Origin: Collinsella sp.
Lineage (GTDB): Bacteria > Actinomycetota > Coriobacteriia > Coriobacteriales > Coriobacteriaceae
Direction: 5' to 3'
DNA: 64,000 nucleotides
Assembly (NCBI GenBank): GCA_031292915.1
Contig: JAUMSH010000076.1
Coordinates: 1-64,000 of the forward strand
Of this stretch, positions 1 to 6,998 are shown one piece after another. The notes below the pieces were generated by a model. That model saw only the letters and a list, made by a program, of their open reading frames with translations. It was not told where the DNA came from and made no database searches. The first letter of the stretch is position 1. Each line of letters opens with the position of its first letter. The position numbers were made by a program, and so were the translations under genes.

Positions 1-56
1 GCAGCAGATTTGGACTTGGTGTGCTGTTTTTTTTTTTTGTGTTTCCTCTGCGCCAT
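1..56 (-). CDS. secE: SecE preprotein translocase subunit, N-terminal fragment
   Basis: Reading leftward from an ATG at 54-56, the frame stays open to the window edge. It encodes a strongly basic start, MAQRKHKKKKQHTKSKSAA, in which four lysines come from a run of twelve A residues. SecE is the small essential membrane subunit of the SecYEG channel, and Gram-positive SecE proteins often begin with such a basic soluble tail. The assignment rests mainly on position: secE normally follows tuf, rpmG and tRNA-Trp. No clear Shine-Dalgarno precedes the ATG, and a terminator lies just upstream, so the start is uncertain. Only 18 codons are visible. Confidence 0.6.
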   Translation of the reverse strand, partial: MAQRKHKKKKQHTKSKSA

Positions 57-94
57 CTCAGTCCGATCGAACCAGGGCGAAATGTCGCCTCGTT

Positions 95-126
95 AAAAAA
101 TGCCAATCAAAAGTTTGACTGGCATT
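95..126 (-). terminator. Rho-independent terminator after tRNA-Trp
   Basis: On the minus strand, AATGCCAGTCAAA pairs with TTTGATTGGCATT (one G-U pair) across a 2-nt loop and is followed by six T residues. It closes the tuf-rpmG-tRNA-Trp transcript before secE. Some readthrough is possible because secE has little room for its own promoter. Confidence 0.85.
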
Positions 127-136
127 GAAAAATTTC

Positions 137-213
137 TGGCAGGCCAGGAGGGACTCGAACCCCCAACATCCGGTTTTGGAGACCGGCGCTCTACCAATTA
201 GAGCTACTGGCCT
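137..213 (-). tRNA. tRNA-Trp (CCA)
   Basis: Cloverleaf on the minus strand with acceptor arms AGGCCAG and CTGGCCT, anticodon loop CTCCAAA (anticodon CCA), T loop TTCGAGT, and an encoded 3' CCA at 137-139. It sits between rpmG and secE, the usual bacterial position for this tRNA. Confidence 0.95.
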
Positions 214-249
214 GTGCCTACAAACTTCGCTTGATGAAGCGTATCACAC

Positions 250-399
250 TTAGCGAGTCTCGCGATGAAGCGTGTGATGACCACACCAACGGCAGTACTT
301 CTTGAGCTCGATGCGCTCAGGATTGTTCTGCTTGTTTTTCTTGGTCGTGTAATTGCGGCGCTTGCACTCGGTGCAGGCCAAAGTGACCAACGTGCGCAT
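250..399 (-). CDS. rpmG: 50S ribosomal protein L33, zinc-binding form
   Basis: This 49-residue basic protein begins MRTLVTLACTECKRRNY and has two CxxC pairs (C9/C12 and C36/C39), marking the zinc-binding C+ form of L33, a protein of the large ribosomal subunit. The ATG at 397-399 is chosen because a strong AGGAGG lies just upstream and the length fits the family. A longer in-frame start at 468 would add 23 residues with no L33 similarity. It lies 78 bp downstream of tuf and just before tRNA-Trp, so co-transcription is likely. A zinc-free paralogue, common in such genomes, would be elsewhere. Confidence 0.95.
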   Translation of the reverse strand: MRTLVTLACTECKRRNYTTKKNKQNNPERIELKKYCRWCGHHTLHRETR

Positions 400-477
400 G
401 TAAATCCTCCTAAAGCAGCAAGCAGGCCCGGCGGCGATAAACCGCCGGGCATTGCTGCGAATTAACACTCAGCTGAG

Positions 478-1668
478 TTACTCGATGATCTCGGTAACGC
501 GGCCAGAACCAACGGTGCGGCCACCCTCACGGATTGCGAAGCGGAGGCCTTCCTCCATTGCGACCGGGTGAATCAGCTCGCCCTTGATCTCAACGTTGTC
601 GCCAGGCATAACCATCTCGACGCCGTCAGGCAGGGTAACGGTACCCGTGATGTCGGTCGTGCGGAAGTAGAACTGCGGACGATAGTTGGTGAAGAACGGC
701 GTGTGACGGCCACCCTCATCCTTGGTCAGGACATAGACCTGGCCCTTGAAGGTCTTGTGCGGGGTAACGGAACCCGGCTTGCACACGACCTGGCCACGCT
801 CGATGTCCTCGCGCTTGATGCCGCGGAGCAGCAGACCGACGTTGTCGCCAGCCTCGCAGAAGTCCATGGACTTACGGAACATCTCGATACCGGTAACGAC
901 GGTGTTCTGGGTATCCTTGATGCCGACGATCTCGACGGGCTCGTTGAGCTTGAGCTCACCGCGCTCGACACGGCCGGTAGCAACGGTACCACGGCCGGAG
1001 ATGGTCATAACGTCCTCAACGGCCATCAGGAACGGGAGGTCGTTGTTACGAGCAGGCGTCGGGATGTACTCGTCGACGGCTTTCATGAGCTCACGGATAG
1101 CGTCCATCCACTTGGCGTCGCCCTCGAGAGCGCCCAGAGCGGAACCACGGATGACGGGGATGTCGTCGCCGGGGAAATCGTACTCGGAGAGGAGCTCACG
1201 GGTCTCCATCTCGACGAGGTCGATGAGCTCGTCATCGTCAACCATGTCGCACTTGTTCAGGAAGACGACGATGTAGGGAACGCCGACCTGACGGGCGAGC
1301 AGGATGTGCTCGCGAGTCTGAGCCATGGGGCCGTCGGTAGCGGCGATGACCAGAATGGCGCCGTCCATCTGAGCAGCACCGGAGATCATGTTCTTGACGT
1401 AGTCAGCGTGGCCCGGGCAGTCAACGTGAGCGTAGTGACGGGCAGCAGTCTCGTACTCGACGTGGGAGACGGAGATCGTAATGCCGCGCTCGCGCTCCTC
1501 GGGAGCCTTGTCGATGTTCTCGAACGCAGTGAAGTCAGCCTTGCAGCCCTCGGTCTCGGAGAGAACCTTGGTGATGGCAGCGGTCAGCGTGGTCTTGCCG
1601 TGGTCGACGTGACCAATGGTGCCGATGTTAACATGCGGCTTAGTGCGCTCAAACTTCTCTTTGGCCAT
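478..1668 (-). CDS. tuf: Elongation factor Tu
   Basis: EF-Tu is the GTPase that carries aminoacyl-tRNA to the ribosomal A site. The 396-residue protein begins MAKEKFERTKPHVNIGTIGH and shows all the G-domain motifs: P-loop GHVDHGKTTL near residue 18, DCPGHADY near 80 and NKCD near 135. Beta-barrel domains 2 and 3 follow, ending VTEIIE. The ATG at 1666-1668 follows a GAGGAGGGC Shine-Dalgarno and gives the canonical length; an upstream in-frame ATG at 1737 would add non-homologous residues. The leader from tRNA-Met (1765) contains a hairpin with arms GTGGCTTCTCAA and TTGAGAGGCCAC. The tRNA promoter at about 2.1 kb probably drives the whole cluster. Confidence 0.98.
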   Translation of the reverse strand: MAKEKFERTKPHVNIGTIGHVDHGKTTLTAAITKVLSETEGCKADFTAFENIDKAPEERERGITISVSHVEYETAARHYAHVDCPGHADYVKNMISGAAQMDGAILVIAATDGPMAQTREHILLARQVGVPYIVVFLNKCDMVDDDELIDLVEMETRELLSEYDFPGDDIPVIRGSALGALEGDAKWMDAIRELMKAVDEYIPTPARNNDLPFLMAVEDVMTISGRGTVATGRVERGELKLNEPVEIVGIKDTQNTVVTGIEMFRKSMDFCEAGDNVGLLLRGIKREDIERGQVVCKPGSVTPHKTFKGQVYVLTKDEGGRHTPFFTNYRPQFYFRTTDITGTVTLPDGVEMVMPGDNVEIKGELIHPVAMEEGLRFAIREGGRTVGSGRVTEIIE

Positions 1669-1764
1669 AAAGCCCTCCTCTAAACAGGTCGTCCCCGGAC
1701 GGGACTTTGCCTTTATACCATAGTGGCCTCTCAACATACTATTGAGAAGCCACCGTGTTACCTA

Positions 1765-1841
1765 TGGTAGCGGTGACTGGATTCGAACCAGTGACGCCAC
1801 GGGTATGAACCGTGTGCTCTAACCAACTGAGCTACACCGCC
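1765..1841 (-). tRNA. tRNA-Met (CAT), elongator type
   Basis: Minus-strand cloverleaf with acceptor GGCGGTG/CACCGCT (terminal G-U pair), anticodon stem-loop with loop TTCATAC (anticodon CAT), T loop TTCGAAT and encoded CCA. The paired acceptor end argues for the elongator form rather than the initiator. Confidence 0.93.
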
Positions 1842-1844
1842 GGA

Positions 1845-1920
1845 TGGAGCCTGCAACCAGACTTGAACTGGTGACCTCTTCGTTACCAACGAAGTGCTCT
1901 ACCGACTGAGCTATACAGGC
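1845..1920 (-). tRNA. tRNA-Thr (GGT)
   Basis: Minus-strand cloverleaf with acceptor GCCTGTA/TGCAGGC, anticodon loop TTGGTAA (anticodon GGT), discriminator T and encoded CCA. Only a few bases separate it from tRNA-Met and about ten from tRNA-Tyr, so the three are one transcript. Confidence 0.95.
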
Positions 1921-1930
1921 ACTTGACGGG

Positions 1931-2012
1931 TGGGAGCTATAGGATTCGAACCTATGTAGGCAGAGCCAACGGGTTTACAGCCCGTCCCCATTAACCACTC
2001 GGGCAAACTCCC
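1931..2012 (-). tRNA. tRNA-Tyr (GTA)
   Basis: Minus-strand tRNA of 82 nt with a long variable arm, as expected for bacterial tRNA-Tyr. Acceptor starts GGGAGTT, anticodon GTA, discriminator A. The next bases read CCC, so CCA is probably not encoded and would be added enzymatically, unlike its neighbours. Confidence 0.93.
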
Positions 2013-2074
2013 AATCGTTCAAGTATCCGCAGGTCCTTTGGTCTTTTGGACCGCCGCCCCCGCGAACGAAAAAG

Positions 2075-2104
2075 ATAATACGATGCAACCTTGTGGGCTG
2101 TCAA
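2075..2104 (-). promoter_or_regulatory. Sigma-70-type promoter of the tRNA-tuf-rpmG cluster
   Basis: On the minus strand, a perfect TTGACA (2099-2104) is separated by 18 bp from TATTAT (2075-2080), about 60 bp upstream of tRNA-Tyr. A strong stable-RNA promoter is expected here. The rest of 2105-2320 shows no convincing gene. Confidence 0.6.
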
Positions 2105-2320
2105 CGAAAACCTCTAGATACACGGTGCCGGGCGTATCTATATAGCCGTGACCTGCGGTTTTATTGAGTTTGGATATGAAGGACGGTGGTTTTGGATACT
2201 GAGGTGACATTTCCCGAGGGAACACTTTGTCACGGTGGAGTACATCTGCAGCATCGACCTTCGATACCGACCCTCTTGCACTATTACATAGGTCACGATC
2301 GTGCTTCCACGGCACGTTCA

Positions 2321-2381
2321 AGCGTGGATAATCTCCCGCTTTTAGCGCGGCTCTAAGCCCAAAGCGGAGATTATCCACGCT
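2321..2381. repeat. 20-bp-arm inverted repeat in the spacer left of the sugar locus
   Basis: Left arm 2321-2343 and right arm 2361-2381 are reverse complements over AGCGTGGATAATCTCC and onward, with one bulged C. The loop is about 17 nt. The right arm runs directly into the direct repeat at 2370-2399. It lies between the tRNA promoter and the 3' end of rpiR and lacks a U-tract, so it is not a normal terminator. Confidence 0.75.
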
Positions 2382-2399
2382 CATTCTCCAGACGGGAGA
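2370..2399. repeat. 30-bp direct repeat, left copy flanking the sugar locus
   Basis: This stretch, starting ATTATCCACGCTC and ending CGGGAGA, recurs at 6421-6450 with 27 of 30 bases identical in the same orientation. It contains a small dyad, TTCTCC/GGAGAA. Together the copies bracket rpiR, the GH1 gene and the PTS gene. Confidence 0.75.
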
Positions 2400-2411
2400 A
2401 CTATAGAGCCG

Positions 2412-3287
2412 CTACTGCTCGGGCCAGACCAAAGTAGACCCATAGAGCGGCTCCCCCTTGGTGCAGGGGTAGCGACTCAAGTAACACGACGATAGCAAGT
2501 CGAAGAAATAGGTCATGGCGTATTTCGAATAAACGCCGAGTCGGTCAATTCCGTTTCCCGCATTACCAAGACGATATACACGGTCAAAAGACCTCGATTT
2601 GTCATCGTTGCTAAACGCAGTAATTAGAATCTTCCTGCCCGAACGGCAATCAAGATACTCACGCGCTTGGGACGCAAATAGCCCGGAGACCGATACGAGA
2701 ATTATCAATGACTGCGAAGCGTCTCCCATGTTTTTCAATTCCGCGACGTTAGCCCCAGCAACTATGCGAACTATCTTGCCCGCATAAAACATTTCCTGCT
2801 GAAATCGTACGAGATTGGCGCTCACATTATTGGTGCACCAGATTTCAACGTTTTTATGGCCATCAATTTCGTCGGCAAGGTGCTTAATAGCGATATCGGA
2901 CACGCCGCTTTCAACCTCAGCGAACATCTCGATCATGCGAACGTCGAGCTCTGCCCTGTACTCCTCGTAGCCAAATTCCTCCTCTCGATGGCTTAAGTCG
3001 CTTGGAAAGACTGATTGAGTAAATGATTCTTTCAAATCGCTAAGAGACTGGTAGCCCAATCGATTGCAGAAACGACGAACAGCGGAACGGGTCACGAATG
3101 CATCGCGGGTTATTGTGGCAACATTGATTTCGCTCGAACGCCTAATGTGAGCGATGAGATATCGAGCGATGGCGGCATCGTTTGACCCAAACTCGCTGTT
3201 GATGATGGAGCTAATGCGATTGAGCACATCGAAGTCATTGATATTCACGTGATCCCTCTTTCCGCTCTCCTCGAAATCATAGTTCAT
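2412..3287 (-). CDS. RpiR-family transcriptional regulator (HTH + SIS)
   Basis: The 291-residue protein has an N-terminal RpiR-type helix-turn-helix (roughly residues 40-85, including TRDAFVTRSAVRRFCNRLG) and a C-terminal SIS sugar-phosphate-binding fold (roughly 125-260, including VEIWCTNN and LIILVSVSG). RpiR proteins sense phosphosugars. This one is divergent from a GH1 beta-glucosidase and a PTS permease, so it most likely controls them in response to a phosphorylated beta-glucoside; that is inference from context. Base composition is visibly AT-richer than that of the flanking housekeeping genes, fitting a horizontally moving sugar cassette. Whether it activates or represses cannot be read from sequence. 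Confidence 0.85.
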   Translation of the reverse strand: MNYDFEESGKRDHVNINDFDVLNRISSIINSEFGSNDAAIARYLIAHIRRSSEINVATITRDAFVTRSAVRRFCNRLGYQSLSDLKESFTQSVFPSDLSHREEEFGYEEYRAELDVRMIEMFAEVESGVSDIAIKHLADEIDGHKNVEIWCTNNVSANLVRFQQEMFYAGKIVRIVAGANVAELKNMGDASQSLIILVSVSGLFASQAREYLDCRSGRKILITAFSNDDKSRSFDRVYRLGNAGNGIDRLGVYSKYAMTYFFDLLSSCYLSRYPCTKGEPLYGSTLVWPEQ

Positions 3288-3290
3288 TTA

Positions 3291-3328
3291 TTGAATCAAA
3301 CAGCTTTGGTCGTTCTCCTATGATTCAA
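3291..3328. promoter_or_regulatory. Candidate regulator dyad in the rpiR/GH1 divergent spacer
   Basis: TTGAATC (3291-3297) and GATTCAA (3322-3328) form an inverted repeat 24 bp apart within the 112-bp divergent region. The position suits an RpiR operator serving both directions. A TTGACG at about 3333 could be a -35 element for the GH1 operon. Both are inferences. Confidence 0.35.
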
Positions 3329-3399
3329 ATCAGTTGACGTCATCTTAATCGTAATTCCGCCACACGTATCCACCGTGTTGAATGATGGAAAGGGGATTC

Positions 3400-4818
3400 A
3401 TGGGCAACGTGAACAACATCCCGTTTCTCTGGGGTTCCGCCACGGCGTCTTATCAGTGCGAGGGTGCCTGGAACGAAGACGGCAAAGGCCTTGGCGAGTG
3501 GGATTTCTTTAACCACACAAGCAATAAGAACATCAACCATGTTGACGGTGATGTATCTTGCGACTTCTACCATCGCTATGAAGAAGATATCCGCATGATG
3601 AAAGAAGGCGGACAAAACACCTATCGCTTCTCTCTTTCATGGAGTCGAATCATCCCCACGGGTATCGGTGAAGTGAATGAAAAGGGTATCGATTTTTATA
3701 ATCGGGTCATTGATTGCTGCCTCGAAAATGGCATAGAGCCCAACGTTACGCTGTTCCATTACGATCTGCCATTCACGCTTGCTTGCAAAGGCGGATGGCT
3801 GAACAACGATATGGCAGAGTGGTTCTGCAAATACGCCAAGATTTGCTTTGAGCGCTTTGGAGACCGCGTCAAAATCTGGGCTACCGTTAACGAGCCGCAT
3901 TTCTACAGCTACTGCGTAAACATGTTGGGCAACTATCCCCCCAATCGATCGCTCGACGTTCAGTCGTACATGCAGTTTCAGTACAACCTGATGCGCGCAA
4001 GCGCACTCGCAGTCCGAGCATATCGTCAAATGGGCTACGACGGCATCATCGGTGCCGTCCACGATGGCGGCGTTGTCGAACTCGACCCGGCAACCGAGCA
4101 CCCCGATGACGTATTTCGATACGCAGACTTTTTCGCCAATCGCATGATTCTGGCACCAGCACTTCAGGGTCAACTGCCGCCAGAAATGGACGAAATCCTT
4201 GAAAAACTTGGCGTCTCGCTCTATCGATCCCCAAATGACGTAGAAGAATTCAGAGACGGTAAAGTCGATTTTATTGGACTCAACGTGTATTGCCGAGAGT
4301 ATGTAACCGACTGGCACGGTGGAGAGCTTGCCGTTTCGGCGAACAATAAGGGCGGTTCGAGCAAAAAGGTCGAAGGAAAATGCATTGCGCCCTTGTTTGA
4401 AAGCGCCCGCGACAGCAATGTTCCCCGCAATAAATGGGGCCGCGAAATACTCCCAAGTTGCATGTATTCAACCATCATGGATGTCCACGAGCGCTATGAC
4501 GCGCCCCGCATCTTTATTACGGAAAACGGACATGGCGCCTATGAACAACCAGACGCAGACGGAATGATCCACGATGATGACCGCATCGAACTTCTGGGCC
4601 AGTTCATCGAGCACATGATGAGGGCTAAGCGCGACGGCGCGCGCGTTGAGGGCTACTACCTCTGGTCGACGATGGATCTGTATAGCTGGATCAACGGCTA
4701 CGAAAAACGATACGGACTTGTCCATATCGACTTCGAGAACAATCTGGAGCGCACCCCCAAAAAGAGCTGGTATTGGTACCGAGACCTTATCTCGAAGTAT
4801 CAGGAGCAGGAAGGTTAG
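3400..4818 (+). CDS. Glycoside hydrolase family 1, probable 6-phospho-beta-glucosidase
   Basis: GH1 retaining enzymes cleave beta-glucosides. When paired with a PTS permease they usually act on the 6-phospho form, releasing glucose-6-phosphate and an aglycone or sugar in the cytoplasm. The protein begins MGNVNNIPFLWGSATASYQ with the family signature, has acid/base TVNEPH (E165) and nucleophile ITENGHG near residue 370. The 472-residue length fits the family. I start it at the ATG at 3400 because GGAAAGGGG sits at the right distance; an ATG 18 bp upstream is possible. It is followed 9 bp later by the PTS gene, so they form an operon. Natural substrate (cellobiose, arbutin, salicin or other) is not determinable here. 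Confidence 0.93.
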   Translation: MGNVNNIPFLWGSATASYQCEGAWNEDGKGLGEWDFFNHTSNKNINHVDGDVSCDFYHRYEEDIRMMKEGGQNTYRFSLSWSRIIPTGIGEVNEKGIDFYNRVIDCCLENGIEPNVTLFHYDLPFTLACKGGWLNNDMAEWFCKYAKICFERFGDRVKIWATVNEPHFYSYCVNMLGNYPPNRSLDVQSYMQFQYNLMRASALAVRAYRQMGYDGIIGAVHDGGVVELDPATEHPDDVFRYADFFANRMILAPALQGQLPPEMDEILEKLGVSLYRSPNDVEEFRDGKVDFIGLNVYCREYVTDWHGGELAVSANNKGGSSKKVEGKCIAPLFESARDSNVPRNKWGREILPSCMYSTIMDVHERYDAPRIFITENGHGAYEQPDADGMIHDDDRIELLGQFIEHMMRAKRDGARVEGYYLWSTMDLYSWINGYEKRYGLVHIDFENNLERTPKKSWYWYRDLISKYQEQEG

Positions 4819-4827
4819 GAGAAAGAG

Positions 4828-6228
4828 ATGAAATATCAGGCAATGTCCGAAACAGTCCTAAAGGCTGTTGGCGGCAAAGAGAACATTACATCGGTAACTC
4901 ATTGTGCGACGCGCCTTCGCATCGACGCACGAGACACCTCGATCATCGATCTCCAGCTCGCCAAATCGGCTGACCAGGCGCTCGGGGCAGTAGTCAGCGG
5001 TGGCCAGCTTCAGGTGATCATCGGCCCCAACGTCACCGAGGCCTACAACGACTTCCTCGACTTCGCGGGAATCGAAGTCGGCGGTGGCACGGTTGCCGAC
5101 GATGCCCAAACCGCCAAAGACCTTGCAGAAGGCATTAAAAGCGGTAACACCGCCATGGGCTTGATTGAGAAATTCGGGAACGTCTCTGCACAGGTATTCA
5201 TGCCCATCGTCCCGGCGCTCATCGTTGGCGGACTCATTCTTTCGATCAAGAATCTCCTGGTCAATTATTGTGGATTGAGCACCGATAGCGGAACCGCCCA
5301 GGTTCTGCTGGCGATCTTCAGCGCCTCATTTAGCTTCCTGCCCGTTTACCTCGGCTATCAGCTCGCCGCCGTCATGAAGATGCAGCCTATCATGGGCGCA
5401 CTGCTGGGCGCAATCATGATTAGCTCGTCTATTAGCGGTGCTGAGGGTCTCGACTTTCTTGGCATCCCCATCCCGACGAATGACTACTCGAGCACGGTGG
5501 TGCCAATCGTACTGGGCGTTGTGTTCATGTACTTTGTTGATCGCGGTCTTCAGAAAATCATCCCCGACATTACCAAACTGTTCTTGAAGCCGCTGCTCAC
5601 CATGTTCATCGTCGTGCCTGTTGAGCTGATTATCCTCGGCCCCGCCGGCAGCATGATGGGCTACGCGCTGAGTGATGCCGCCACGTGGCTCATGGATAAC
5701 GTGGCATTTATCGCTACTCCAATCCTTGCAGCCCTTAACCCCTATTTTGTCATGCTCGGTCTTGATAAGGCCTACATCGCGATCGAAGTTACGAGCTTGG
5801 CGCAGCTCGGCTGGGCGCCCATCATCTTTGGCTTCATCTCAAACCTCTGCATTGGCGGCACGAGTCTCGCCTTGGCAACTGCAATGAAAGGCAACAAGGA
5901 GAAGAGAGGTATGGTCACCACGGTTGCCGTCACCGCACTCTGTGGCGTAACTGAGCCCGCATTTTACGGCTGCCTCATCGAGCGTCCCCGCCTGCTTGTC
6001 GGCACAGCAATCGGCGCCCTCTGCGCGGGACTCCCTGCAGGCATCTTCGTCCTGAAGGAGTATGTTGCGGGAGCATGCCCCGGTCTTCTTTCTGCGCTGA
6101 TCTTTATCGCTCCCGATGGATCCATGGGCAACTTCGTACTGGCGTGCGTTGTCGCCGTCATCGCCATCGTTGTCTCGTTCATCGCTGCACGCGTGATCAT
6201 CAAGAAGAATCCCAACTATATTGAGTAG
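4828..6228 (+). CDS. PTS beta-glucoside-type EIIBC permease
   Basis: This phosphotransferase permease imports a beta-glucoside and phosphorylates it. Residues 1-90 form the EIIB domain, with the phospho-accepting cysteine C26 in THCATRLR. After a linker, residues from about 110 form the hydrophobic EIIC domain with many membrane segments, including the GVTEPAFYG motif typical of glucose/beta-glucoside EIIC. At 466 residues it lacks the C-terminal EIIA domain found in full-length BglF-like proteins. Phosphate must therefore come from an EIIA encoded elsewhere; none is in the window. An AGGAGAAAG Shine-Dalgarno overlaps the end of the GH1 gene. Confidence 0.92.
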   Translation: MKYQAMSETVLKAVGGKENITSVTHCATRLRIDARDTSIIDLQLAKSADQALGAVVSGGQLQVIIGPNVTEAYNDFLDFAGIEVGGGTVADDAQTAKDLAEGIKSGNTAMGLIEKFGNVSAQVFMPIVPALIVGGLILSIKNLLVNYCGLSTDSGTAQVLLAIFSASFSFLPVYLGYQLAAVMKMQPIMGALLGAIMISSSISGAEGLDFLGIPIPTNDYSSTVVPIVLGVVFMYFVDRGLQKIIPDITKLFLKPLLTMFIVVPVELIILGPAGSMMGYALSDAATWLMDNVAFIATPILAALNPYFVMLGLDKAYIAIEVTSLAQLGWAPIIFGFISNLCIGGTSLALATAMKGNKEKRGMVTTVAVTALCGVTEPAFYGCLIERPRLLVGTAIGALCAGLPAGIFVLKEYVAGACPGLLSALIFIAPDGSMGNFVLACVVAVIAIVVSFIAARVIIKKNPNYIE

Positions 6229-6329
6229 ATGCCCGCTGCTTGCATTGGGGACATCCTCGGCAGACCATTAGCAAGAACTCAAGAAGTCCCTTAGGAGCTC
6301 GATTAATCCATTCGGATTCCTGAGGCACA

Positions 6330-6369
6330 AACGACCCCGATTCCACAATGAAATCGGGGTCGTTGTTTC
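6330..6369 (+). terminator. Terminator of the GH1-PTS operon
   Basis: AACGACCCCGATT (from 6330) pairs perfectly with AATCGGGGTCGTT (to 6364), followed by GTTTCT. It lies about 100 bp after the PTS stop. Confidence 0.75.
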
Positions 6370-6420
6370 TAAAGCCGTCGATAGACAATCGGTGTTTACC
6401 TTAGCTCCCTATCCAAGTTA

Positions 6421-6450
6421 ATTATCCACGCTCGTTCTCCGGTCGGGAGA
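6421..6450. repeat. 30-bp direct repeat, right copy flanking the sugar locus
   Basis: Near copy of 2370-2399 (27 of 30 identical, same orientation). A shorter echo, ATCCACGCTCGAG, follows at about 6476. No integrase or transposase lies between the copies. Confidence 0.75.
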
Positions 6451-6521
6451 TTTTCTTCGCTCGCGTGTCCAGAAATCCACGCTCGAGCAGGACATCCAGG
6501 TCCGCACCCGCCCTTGTCTCG

Positions 6522-6646
6522 ATCTGTAACAGCAAGAGGCCTATTCCGCTTCTACATGTTACAGATCAAGATATTCCTAAAACACCCTAAGTTTCATCTT
6601 AATCTGTAACAGTTAGATGCCAAATATCGGTCTTGGTGTTACAGAT
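6522..6646. repeat. Two 45-bp dyads spaced exactly 80 bp apart
   Basis: Two units, 6522-6566 and 6602-6646, each consist of ATCTGTAACA, a 25-bp centre and TGTTACAGAT. The ten-base arms are identical in both units while the centres differ. The second unit starts exactly 80 bp after the first. No gene overlaps; the stretch 6229-6761 otherwise holds the PTS terminator, a direct repeat and the tRNA-Thr terminator. Confidence 0.8.
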
Positions 6647-6712
6647 TTAGACAAACTGGAGGACGAGACAAACCAAAAACGGGATGGGCGCTAACCCGAT
6701 GGCGCACCACCT

Positions 6713-6752
6713 AAATAGAAACGGGCCCTGTCCCAATTGGAGACAGAGCCCG
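6713..6752 (-). terminator. Terminator after tRNA-Thr (TGT)
   Basis: On the minus strand CGGGCTCTGTC pairs with GACAGGGCCCG (one G-U pair), followed by TTTCTATTT. It immediately follows the tRNA. Confidence 0.8.
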
Positions 6753-6761
6753 AAACTCTCA

Positions 6762-6836
6762 TGGAGCCAGTGACAGGAATCGAACCTGCAACCCACTGAT
6801 TACAAATCAGTTGCGCTACCGTTGCGCCACACTGGC
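6762..6836 (-). tRNA. tRNA-Thr (TGT)
   Basis: Minus-strand cloverleaf with acceptor GCCAGTG/CACTGGC, anticodon loop TTTGTAA (anticodon TGT), discriminator T and encoded CCA. It is a second threonine isoacceptor beside the GGT one at 1845-1920. Confidence 0.95.
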
Positions 6837-6926
6837 ACACTTGGCGCTTTCACGCGAAGCCAGTTAAGAATAAAGGAATTGCGGACGGGGCGCAACAGAC
6901 CCTTCGACCGACCACATCTCAAAACC

Positions 6927-6989
6927 ATTCGTCAAAACGAATAGTTTTAATTACAATTGCTATATATAAAACTATTCGTTCTAACGAAG
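6927..6989 (+). promoter_or_regulatory. Twin operators upstream of the HTH-HipA gene
   Basis: Two 16-bp dyads share the same architecture, ATTCGT-4 nt-ACGAA: 6927-6942 (spacer CAAA, ending ACGAAT) and 6974-6989 (spacer TCTA, ending ACGAAG). They lie 47 bp apart start to start and bracket a TATATATAAA stretch that is a likely -10 region. The downstream copy ends 9 bp before the start codon. This layout fits autorepression by the encoded HTH domain. Confidence 0.6.
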
Positions 6990-6998
6990 GGTTTCGCG

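Noticed and set aside
568..1683. A 371-codon open frame on the plus strand opposite tuf
   Set aside because: It mirrors the strongly biased codons of EF-Tu and has no recognisable domains or ribosome-binding site; tuf on the minus strand is certain.
2019..2384. 121-codon open frame on the minus strand downstream of the tRNA promoter
   Set aside because: It runs through an inverted repeat and the tRNA promoter, has no homology signature and an atypical composition.
6522..6646. The ATCTGTAACA repeats as a CRISPR array
   Set aside because: Repeats are only 10 bp, alternate in orientation, number four and have no cas genes nearby.
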